Source: Psoroptes ovis (taxonomy: Eukaryota; Arthropoda; Arachnida; Sarcoptiformes; Psoroptidae). From it: a stretch of 64,000 nucleotides of DNA. Where the stretch lies: positions 3,507,501 to 3,571,500 of the forward strand of contig PQWQ01000001.1 in assembly GCA_002943765.1 (NCBI GenBank). Direction: 5' to 3'. The position numbers were made by a program, and so were the translations under genes. Numbering within the stretch: position 1 is the first letter of the stretch; each line of letters starts with the position of its first letter. The notes under the pieces were generated by a model. That model did not search any database. It had not been told where the DNA came from and was given only the letters and a program-made list of their open reading frames with translations. Positions 53,990 through 64,000 of the stretch are shown here, piece by piece.

Positions 53990-54192
53990 TGTCAGAAAAA
54001 ACACTTTTAAATTTGATTTTAATAATTTTATTTAATTTTTATTCAAAATTTTATTTTCTACCGAGTGAGGTAGCTTTTTCAACGTCTCAAATCAGAATGA
54101 CCGTTCATTCTTTTCATATTTTTAAAAACATATCGTTGGCTCCAAAATTGGGGCTATTCGTAAAGAACGACTATTGACAATTTATCATGACA
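53990..54192 (-). repeat. 5' LTR (203 bp)
   Basis: Identical to the repeat at 51104-51306. As the upstream LTR relative to gag it should contain the promoter. Gag starts 90 bp further in, at 53900. Confidence 0.93.
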
Positions 54193-55153
54193 TGCACATA
54201 TAAACAGAAACAAACATTCAAAAAATCAATCAAATTTATTTTTAAAAATAATGAGCGAGCTAGAGAATGGGGAATCGGGTTAAGGGAATATGATTATTTT
54301 TCTTTCAAGGATAGTATCATTTTCTTCCATTTCTTCCATGGAAATTTGAATTTTTTCCCTTCCATTTCCAAAATTCAAATGCAAAAAAATCTTTGGATTT
54401 GCATCGACAAGACAACAAATGAATAAATGATTCAATTCATGAATCATCTATCATCATTTGTTTATTTTTATTTTGTTTTTTGTTTGATATTTTCATTTCT
54501 TAATGAAACAAAAAAAATGATCCTCGAATATTATGTAAGAATATTCTATTTTTAAGTATAAAGAATAATCTTATTCCATTTTTTTCTTCATATTTCTCTC
54601 AAATGTATTTCCCTTATGAATTATTATTATGAATTTATTTCCCCTCATTTCTTCGATGATTATGATTAGTCAATGCGATTTGTACATAAATTTTCAATGC
54701 GCATTCAATTGAGTTGAATTTTGAATCAAAATTGGATCATTATCGGATGATATTCTGTTTTCCCTTCTCCAATTTGTTTTCTTACAATGCGAATGCGAAC
54801 GAATAAATGTCTATAAGATCGAAATTTATTGATTTATTGTTATAATCATAATAATGATGATGATGATGATAATAATAATAATAATAAATAATAATAATGA
54901 TAATAGTAAGAATATTGCGAATAGTAGCACAATAAATTCACATTTATTTATTGAATTGAATGATAATAATAATAATAATAATCATAATGATTTACATTGA
55001 AATTGGTTTATATTTAATATTTATTTATATTTGTATTTATCTCTATATTGGGAAAAATGTATTTATTTCAATGAAAGAATCAATGAATACAATTGCTTCT
55101 GTTTTGTATTAGTTATTATTATTATTGCTATTATTCTTATTATTATCGATGTT

Positions 55154-55174
55154 GATGATGATGATGATGATGAT
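55154..55174. repeat. (GAT)n microsatellite
   Basis: Seven GAT units in non-coding sequence. Confidence 0.75.
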
Positions 55175-57080
55175 AAATAAACCAATTTTTATTCTCGAGG
55201 TTATTTATTTGTATTCTGTTGTATTTGTTTGTATTTAATACGCATTCATTCATTTTTGTTTGTTTGTTTGTCTGTTTATTATTATTATTATTTATTGTCT
55301 GCAATGTCTATTGAATTGAATTGAATTTGAAACTTAAGCCATTTCAAAAAAGTTGAAATTTTTTTCATTTTCATTTTTTCTATTATTTTGTATTTGTATT
55401 TTCCCCAATAAAATGAATTGAAACAAAATAAAATTGTTTTCATTTTCAGCGTTGCTTGTACTTGAGCTATACTACAGCTTCACAAGTTCTGGAAACTTGT
55501 TTTCCACAGAATTTTCCTTCGGAATTTGAAAATTTCGAAAATCTCATATTGTATTGTGTGTGTGTGTGTGTCTATGGAAACCAAATTTTCTCTAGAAAAA
55601 CACACTGAATATCTCAAATAAACAAAGTTTTTAAATTTCATTTCTTTTATTCTTTAAAAATTCTTAATATTTTTAATGTTTTGAAAAAAAAAATGAAATC
55701 GCTAAGATTTGGCAGAAAAATAATTCGAGAAAATCATTGAATGAATGAACTATATGAGAAATGAAATTTATTGTCTCTCATTTTTCTTGTTTGCTCCGTT
55801 CGTTTGTTTAATTTCATAGAGATATCATTTTTCTTTGATTTCTTTGCATTCCTTTGAACAATGATGAACCAGAGAATCAAATAATCAATTGTGTTAGATT
55901 GAATGTCTGTTTATTCATTCGTATAAATAAATAAATAGTCATCAATAGACTGACTAATAATGATGATGATGATGATGATACATGTTTCAAATGATTTATT
56001 CGATGTGATTTATTTTCACATCGATTCATTCAATTATTAGAAATTGATTCATATTTTTAAAAATTGAAAAATGAGAAAAGTTTTTTTTTTTTTTGTTTTT
56101 TGACAAAAGAAACAATTATTTTAAATTAACTAAATAAACTAATCGCTGTCTCGATGTTTTATTACTTCCGATAGTAATAATAATGGCAGCATCATTGTAT
56201 TTCATATTTGAGCTAATTCATATCATTGAAACTAATAAAATTGGTTCAAATTTCGATTAATCAATTCGATAAATTTGATCGTGTACATTTTTTTCAAATA
56301 ATTATTTGAAATTATTGAAAATTATGATTAATAAAGAACACACAATTATTCATAAACACATCAATGAATTGAACAGACAAATAAATAAATGAATAGAAAA
56401 TATATCAGCAAAATTATCACAATGTAATTATGCAATATTCCTAAAACAATGAAATTTAAATGGGAACGGATGGCAATTAATTTGGTCCCTGAAAATTTCA
56501 AATTTGTATTTTTTTTTTCTTGCTTCATTTGAACATCAACATTTAATTTCTAAGCAATTAGTTCTGATTGCATTCGTAATTTAGCGAATTTGATTGCGAA
56601 AATTCTTCGCTTTCGACATTGAAAAAAATCATGTCAAATGATTATTGGAGATAATGATTGAGTAATGAATTGGTACAAGTTTTAAATCGTTACCAGATTT
56701 TCTCAGAAAAATTTTCAATTCTCAAATCATGTTCCACATTTTTTAAAATTCTATCGATTTCTTATAGCCAATTTTTCTACCTATGCACACGTAATCAAGG
56801 AAACAAATGTTGAATTTTAAATTTCAAATATTAAATCCTCAGAATCTTGTTTAAATTTTTCTTTTTCATTTTCATTTCCCAATTCTAATTTTACACTGTT
56901 CAATTCTGTACAAACATAAATTGAATATCTCATTTTTGAAAATTCGTGTGTATTTTTGTTTGCCTGCTGTTTTCACCCGAATTTCGGTTGAAATTCTTTC
57001 GGATGATTTGATTTGAAAAGGAAAAAAAACAGAATTCATGTTTCACATGTTTTTTCCATGGTCAAAATACATCGGTTTAA

Positions 57081-57081
<1 letters not shown>

Positions 57082-57111
<30 letters not shown>
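57082..57111. repeat. Poly-A run (30 A)
   Basis: The longest homopolymer in the window. No gene-like or retroposed sequence precedes it and no flanking duplication was found. Confidence 0.85.
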
Positions 57112-57114
<3 letters not shown>

Positions 57115-60100
57115 GAATAAATGAAATTCTTTAAACTTGGAATTTGCGGTTTTTTCAATTCAAAAAAGAAAATGACAATAAATGAATTAAATGAATGAAT
57201 GACTGAATAACACACCATGTTAATATTATACCAACCCGTAAATACTACCCTATGAATCCATACAAATCCATGCAAATTTGTTTTTATTTTTTCGCTTTGT
57301 TCATTTTGAATTCATTTCTAATTCGTATCACTCGTTTCATTTCATTTTCATTTGTTCACAACTTTCAACTCTTTTTCACTGTGAAATTCCTTGATTTCTA
57401 GAACAATTTGAAGAATTTTCATTTCACACACAGTGTTTGCCTGCTGCCTGATGTGTGTTTAATGGAAAAGTTTTGTCCCTTCATTTATTTCAATTTTTAT
57501 TCCAATTTTTTTTTGTCTGAAAATTTGAAAAATTGTTTAAAAAATGTGAGAAAAGTTTTTTTTGCTCCGAAATACAAATGAAATGAAATGAAATTCTTTT
57601 CGAAACATTTGTTTTCGGTGTGTGTGCCTCGTCTGTAAATAATTCCTGAACAAATTTTATTCTGTTTGCTTTTTGTTTAAAATTCATTTGCAATTCATCA
57701 TTTTATTATTTTTTCCATCATTGTTTGCCATCAATACAATCATATATTTGTTGTCGTTTGTTGTTTGTTTGTTTAGCAATGAAAAAATATTGAAATAATG
57801 ACATTCGTGATGCTTGTATACATGTTTAAATATTCATAAACACACACAAACACACCAGGTAGCGAGAAACATTGAACTTTTTTTATGCAAACACAATCGA
57901 CACGATGCCATTGTCGCTATCTTTGATGCGTTTGACATTCATCCATTTGCTTACTATATGTATTGAAACGTGTCAAAAATATATTGCAATTGCTGTTTCG
58001 ATTGAGATCGATATTATTCTCGCAATTTTTTGCGATCGTATCAGCTGGATTCAATGATATATCGGTTCAAATATTCATTTCAATTCTCTGTACAAATCAA
58101 AATTGAATATAATTGAAAATTTTGACTGTATCTCAAAGTCTATGCGCATTTTTGCGTCAATTTTCTTTCCAGCATTTTCTTGGTACACTTTTAAATTTAA
58201 ATAATCAAAAAGATCGCTGAGATTATGTGATTTCCAAAGAATATTCAGAATATAATAACTATTTCATGACAGAATAAGGTTTATGGATTTCTATGGATTC
58301 AAAATTCAAATTCATCAGAATTCTATTCAATCAGAAATCCGTGAATTGAGTGTGGGTGCAATGAATAGAATTCTGAAATTCCTAGAATAAAAGAAATTCA
58401 AATCTTTGACATTAATCGATCATGTATGATTGAACAAAGAGTCAATGAGAAGTAAAAAGAAATTCTCAAAAAAATACTAACCTTTTCATATGCAACGGTG
58501 CAAAAAATGCAAAACCACTAAAATGCAATCAGACACCACGCACATACTCACAAGATTTGATAGAAAATCTTTAAGCTGTTTTGACATATGAAAATTTTGA
58601 AAAATTTTTTGAAAATCTCAAAAATGGAAATTGGATTTTATGTTTTTCTGCTTTTTTTGAATTAAAATTTTTGAAATATTTGAAATAATATATTTTTCTA
58701 TTTAATATGAAAATGTCAAAAATATCTTTGAAAATATATTTTCATGAGAATACTTGAATTCATGTGAGAAACTACGCGGGAATCATTGAAAACAATGACA
58801 AAATCGCATTTCCCATTGCATCAATCAACAATGATAAATGTGCATTTGCTTTGAATTTCGCTTTAAATTTTTCAGAATTCATGAGAAATTTCCTTTAAAT
58901 TCATACGGATTACACAATAATTCAAAATCAGACAACTTTGAATCACTGAAAAATAGGAAAAACAATTGAATTCAATTGTGACCTGATCGCATGAATAATA
59001 TCGATAATGATTGATTAATCGATGGTGGAATTGATGAAAAATTTAATTGTCACTTGTTTATTTCTTTTTTTAAATTTCAATTGTTTGCAATCGATTTCTA
59101 TTGTTGTTATTATCATATAATTATTCTTATTGTTTTTGGTGATTCGTATCTATTAATTTTTTCATGGATAATTAATCATTTTCCTCTTTATTTCTCTCTC
59201 TCTCTTTCTCTTGATAATTCCTTATTCAATCATAATTAATCGATGTTTTTTCAATTGTCTTATCACATTAGTTGTAGCCAATATTGTTCATTTTTCAATA
59301 AGGATCTTTCGTAACATTTTAGAAATAAAAAAGCAAATGATCCGTTTGACATTTAAAGATTCTATTGCATTGCATTGCATTGATTGTGTTTGTATTGATA
59401 GAGTAATTGTTATTTTTTTTAAATATTTTTTCATTGCATTTCATTATATTCCATTGATTGCTTCGACACTTTTGTCGATAATAATGAAATTATATCATTA
59501 TAATAATAATTATAATAAGATACAAACATATGATCGAATAATAATAAGAAATAGAAAAATAATTCGACCCATTCAATTAGATTGAATTTATTACGGATCA
59601 TCAAATCTAAATCATTAAAAATTAGTCATTTTCATTCGTTGGTTCGTTCGTTGTTATTTTTGTTGTTTAAGCTGGTTATTTTTTTGTTTATTTTAAACCA
59701 TCGATTTTGGATGGTTTTCATTCTTCTTTATTTTCTTTCATCCCAATAAAATATTGTTTGTTCTTTTTTCTTTGGTTCAAACATAAACAGAATAAAACAA
59801 ATCGATTTTTCTTCTATTCGCCGGGGCAAAAAGCAATCGATTGATCAAATGAAATGTAAACTTGTCTTTATATTTTTCGCTGGTACGGTATAAATCAATA
59901 TTTCGATTGATTCTCGAAAAAAAAATTTCGAAAAACAAAAGAATACAAATTCAATTATGAGTAGAGTTTGCCTTGATAACACACATTTATTTACTTGATA
60001 TCAAAAACAATATTTTTCAGAGATAAAGTTTCTGAATAATAACAAGAGCGGAAAATAGCCACCACTGCATTTCAAATGAATTGAATAACCACAAGTGAAT

Positions 60101-63100
60101 TTCAATTGTGTCGAAGATGTGTAAAAACACAATTTGCACATCAATTTTTTTTGCGAAATTGTTTGTGGTGATCATTGAAAATGCAAAATAAATTCGGAAT
60201 TTATTCAAATTTCAAATGTCTTGGAGCCTTATTTTTTATTCTATTTTCTTTATTCCGATTCTAATTTAAAAACATTCGTACATTTGAAATCTTTGGAGAA
60301 TTATTAAAACCAAAATAACCCTCCGAGATTTTCTCGATTTTTGAAAATATTCGAATGATCCTCTCAAAACAATCGTAGACGTATCGATTTTGATTGAAAT
60401 CCATTCATTTGAAATCAGAATGTCAGAAGAATTTTCTCAAAATAAATTTCCCATCCCATATTGATTGTGATTTATTCGAATATATATTGAACATTGAATA
60501 ATTATCAACCAAGACTGTCATATATATTCATATTTGTATCAATCTATTCAATCATCATCATTATCATGTTTTCATTTATTCATATTAATAATAATAAAGA
60601 TTAATGATTGAAATGTTTTCATTGTTCCCATTCTTCAATTCGATAATAAGTGAGAGAGAGAGAATCGTGTAAAGAAGACGAAGAACTCTTGTTTTATCCA
60701 AGAAAAATAATAACAATTCTGTCAGCAAAAAATGCATGAATATCGAATAGAAATGAATTGTCAGAATACAACAACAGACCCATGTTTAGCTCTTTTCTGC
60801 CTTTTTTTTTTTGTTATTTTAAAACTATTTCATTGGCAGACAATGACAGTGAAACTGGCATCTGCATTCAGTAGCAACAGCAACAGCAGTAGCAATCAGA
60901 TACACATCATGATCAATACTATTGATTTATGCAAATGACAAAAGAAATTTTCAAATTTAAAAATTTGAAAATCTCGAATTTTCTGTTAATTCTTTTATTA
61001 TTATTTTTATTATTTAAATTCAATTTTAAATTTTAAATTTCAAATTTTTCTCCAAAAACTGAATTGAATTTTTGAATTTTTAAATTTTCAAATTTTTTTC
61101 AAACGAAAATGTTTCACTAAAACTTTGTTATTTGTTTTCAATTTTATTCCATTTTCATCTCATTTTTGTTCAATTTTCACTTTTAAATTTCAAATAATTT
61201 CGAATTTAAATTCAATTCTTCAATTCAAATTCAATTAATATCCATTCATTCATTCATTATCATTTTATCGAAAATTGAAATATTTCTTCTTTTTCATCGA
61301 AAATTATCCCATTTGAAAAATGAATTTTTTTTAATGAAATAATTCTATTTTCCACAATTAACATTTGAAATATTTGAATAATGTTTTCAATTTCTTTCCT
61401 TTGCATAAAATTTTCAAGAAAATGTGTGATTATCATTAAGAATCATAGACAATCATTAAGAAAATCAAATACCCGAGATTAATACATGCGAAACAAATAT
61501 TGAAATACTGCAGTATTGCAGCATTTCTTTAATATTAATGTCATTATCGAAAGATCTGGAGTTTGAAAATAGGGAAAAAATCGAGCAAAATTGACACAAT
61601 TCAATTAGAAATTAGAATTTTGAAATTAAATTTTGAAAAATGAAGTAAAATGAAAGGATTTTTCAATGCAAAACTATTATTGTCACATTGAAAATTCTCG
61701 AAAAGAAATTAAACGAACGAAGAAATGGAAAAAAAAAGATTCAAGAATTCAAGAATCTAATTTTCTTTTTACAATCATTTGTAATGATTTAGAATTTTTT
61801 TTTTGATTTTTTTTTCATTCATTTCATTCGGAAATTTCCAGATTCTCCAAATATACTGTTTGGAGATGAAATTCATTAAAATAAATTACCAGTTTCATTC
61901 GCTTTTTCATCGAGTTTAGTGATGAAAACATCATGTCTCTTTTTTTTCTTCTCCTCTCTGAATGTTTCACATGTAATGACATTTGCATTGACTGTGTGTT
62001 CTGTGAATGATATGCAAAAGTATTTCATCGAAATAAGTATATTTGTTTTCAACGAGAAATGAGAAAAAAAAATCCTTAAAAACAAAAACAGAGGAAACAA
62101 AAAATCTTATCTCTGAATGTAAAAGAATTAAACTAAATTCTTTCAAATTAGAATGGAAATGGAAAACGAATTGAATTTGAAATTTGAAGAAATTCTGAAT
62201 GAAAATGAATCCGAATAACAAGCAAACAACTACAGAGTAGCATTGAGACAATGTGAATTTGAGTAAATATCAAATGGAAAATGCATTTGAAAATGAAATA
62301 ATTTAATTAAAATCTCGAAATAACCAGAAATAAGTAAAACATTTTCATCATTTCAAGGGTAGAGAGAACCCTTTCTGTGTTTATTTATTCTTTATTCCAC
62401 TGAATGTAATGAAATGAAACTAAAATAAAATGATCCAAAGTGATTTTTAATTGCATTCGCTTTGACAAAATGAAATTTCCTACACCCACACACCCCCATT
62501 TGCAAGTACATATTTTTTTAGAGGTTATTAGACACAGATTCATATGTCTAAAATGTCATTCGATCATCATCATTCATAACTATACAAATGCAGACAAATA
62601 TGGTGTGACATATTTGAAATGAAATGTTAGAAAATTTTTTTTTATTATTTTGAAATGTGTTTGAATCGATTCAATCGATAAAATATGTTTATTTCATTTG
62701 TTTCTATTTTATATTTTCTCTTCATAAACGTAATTCAAATTTAATGATTTCCATTTCAAACAACAATAACAATAATCAAGTTTCAAATGGAAAGATCTGA
62801 AAATTTTCCACCGAAAAAATGAAACGATTGTCACTTTTGAAACATTTGTGCAGTTTTTCAGTTTTTCATCGGGATCTGCTTCAAATTTTGGAACGTTTTC
62901 ACTTTGAAATCAATTATCATTATTATTTTATTTGGCATCATTAGTTTTCGCAGAATTTTTCATTCAAGCTTTTCGTATGCAAAATTTATTCATGATTTTC
63001 GTGAAATTTTCAAAAATTCTTGAATTCTCCACATTAAATGACCCAAAAAATTTCGAATTCTCCAAATTTCTGTTATTTAAAATCATTATTTATTTCAGAA

Positions 63101-64000
63101 AAGGGAAAAAAATGTCGAACATTCATCAGTATTCTGGTCAATTGCGATTTATTGAGATTCTTGTCAGATTTCCCTTTGAAATGTCATAAAAAATAGAGAA
63201 ATTCCCTCAAAATCCTATTTATTAACTTTGAAATCAATCAATCAAATTATCATTAATCTTGTTTGTTTGTTTGCTTGTTTTTGTTTTTTACTTTTTTTCC
63301 CTATTGAATTAAATGAAATTTTAGATTTTAGACGAAATTCTAATGAATTGAATTTCAATATTTTTTTTGAAACATTAATTCTATGGATTGAATTTTTCCA
63401 ATAATTTCCGTTCAATACATTAATTTGCGCTTATCTTGAGAGGGTGAAAAAAATTCATGGCATATTTTTTTGAAATATTGAGTTGGCTGGAGTTATCTCT
63501 CGAGCTAATTTTTGTCATGTTTCAGCAAAAAAATAATTATGATCCTTTATGATGATGATGATGATCATAAAAATTAATTATGAATAAATGAAACATCAAT
63601 CATTTGAAAGAACAACAAAACGCGATAGTATGTAAATCATTCTCATACAAAAAAAAACAACGAATAGACAAATATGAAACAACAACAACAACAGCAACAC
63701 CATAGACATAAATTAAAAAATGATACTAACGATCTACCACTAATGAAATATTAATTTTCATAATCATATTTTAATTTTAATGCAATTCTTGTCTTGCCAT
63801 CATTCATTGGCATTTCGGTTGTTGTCTAACGATAGTTCTTGGGTTTTTGGCAAGAAAAGAGACCAAAAGGGACACATTTATATATCGTTGTTTTATGAAT
63901 ATAAAATATTTGATCGATACAAAATGTTCAAAATGTTGAGTGAGTGCGATTGTGTGCCAGAATTATGATAGTCATTTCGTCATTCTCTTCGTTTATTCTA

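Larger units (their letters stand above)
51104..54192 (-). mobile_element. Non-autonomous BEL/Pao-type LTR retrotransposon (Gag-Pro only)
   Basis: A 3,089-bp element, read on the minus strand. It is bounded by two 203-bp direct repeats that I find identical base for base. Each LTR carries the short inverted ends TGTCA and TGACA. Target duplication TGCA flanks it (51100-51103 and 54193-54196). Inside are a BEL/Pao-like Gag with three zinc-knuckle-like motifs, one in-frame TAG, an aspartic-protease motif and a basic tail, then the polypurine tract AGGCGGGGGGA at 51307-51317 next to the 3' LTR. Only about 0.9 kb lies between Gag and that LTR, so there is no room for reverse transcriptase, RNase H or integrase. 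Mobility would need enzymes from an autonomous relative. Identical LTRs and an intact duplication point to a recent insertion. Confidence 0.9.
54193..64000. other. Non-coding region of about 9.8 kb to the right edge
   Basis: AT-rich, with AAT and ATG microsatellites (for example 55154-55174), a 30-A run at 57082-57111 and many TGAA/ATTC repeats. The longest open frame, 59211-59585, is Ile/Phe/Tyr-rich without a domain and looks composition-driven. I find no supported exon on either strand. Confidence 0.5.

Noticed and set aside
57040..57111. 30-A run considered as the tail of a processed pseudogene
   Set aside because: No gene-derived sequence upstream and no flanking target duplication.
57872..58057. 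61-codon frame with coding-like codon use
   Set aside because: Hydrophobic with no recognisable family and no clear acceptor or donor at its ends; insufficient to call an exon.
59211..59585. 124-codon open frame, the longest in the right-hand region
   Set aside because: Ile/Phe/Tyr/Asn-rich composition with no domain, no exon-like boundaries, and overlap with other equally weak frames; explained by AT-rich DNA poor in certain stops.

Overview
This window is eukaryotic and very AT-rich (roughly three quarters A+T by eye). It has short GT-AG introns (about 55-100 bp in the compact genes), Asn-rich low-complexity insertions inside conserved proteins, and long tracts of simple AT-rich repeats. 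Four full gene models assemble cleanly across intron phases. Their sequences look like arthropod orthologues, and AT bias, short introns and Asn-rich tracts together suggest an astigmatid mite (Dermatophagoides-like). The species is an inference. There is no operon, Shine-Dalgarno site, CRISPR array or recognisable tRNA or rRNA.

Layout. At 1-832 (+) lies the last exon of an unidentified acidic, Gln/Glu-rich protein that enters from the left edge. Tail to tail with it, 1220-2667 (-) is an AMSH/STAMBP-type JAMM deubiquitinase in three exons. After about 6.5 kb of non-coding sequence, 9173-13490 (+) is an endophilin-A gene in nine exons, with an N-terminal BAR and a C-terminal SH3 domain separated by a 260-residue Asn/Ser-rich insertion. 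At 15849-17466 (-) is Beclin-1 (Atg6) in three exons. Head to head with it across 391 bp is ZC3H15/DFRP1 (17858-19362, +), in four exons. A coding-poor stretch of about 19.5 kb follows. At 38836-41229 (+) are Asn/Gln-rich exons carrying two separate hydrophobic anchors, from one or two unidentified membrane protein genes that continue past a donor at 41229. The rest of the window is non-coding apart from one young transposon.

The transposon (51104-54192, read on the minus strand) is the most unusual object. It is a 3.09-kb LTR element with two 203-bp LTRs that appear identical, a TGCA target duplication and a polypurine tract. It has a BEL/Pao-type Gag and then, after a single in-frame TAG, an aspartic-protease segment and a long basic Gln/Asn-rich tail. 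Reverse transcriptase, RNase H and integrase are absent, so it appears to be a recently mobilised, non-autonomous Gag-Pro element.

Functionally, three conserved genes act in membrane traffic and degradation: AMSH in endosomal ubiquitin removal, endophilin in endocytic membrane bending, and Beclin-1 in the PI3K complex. They are separate eukaryotic transcription units, so proximity alone does not imply co-regulation. The exception worth testing is the short bidirectional promoter between Beclin-1 and ZC3H15.
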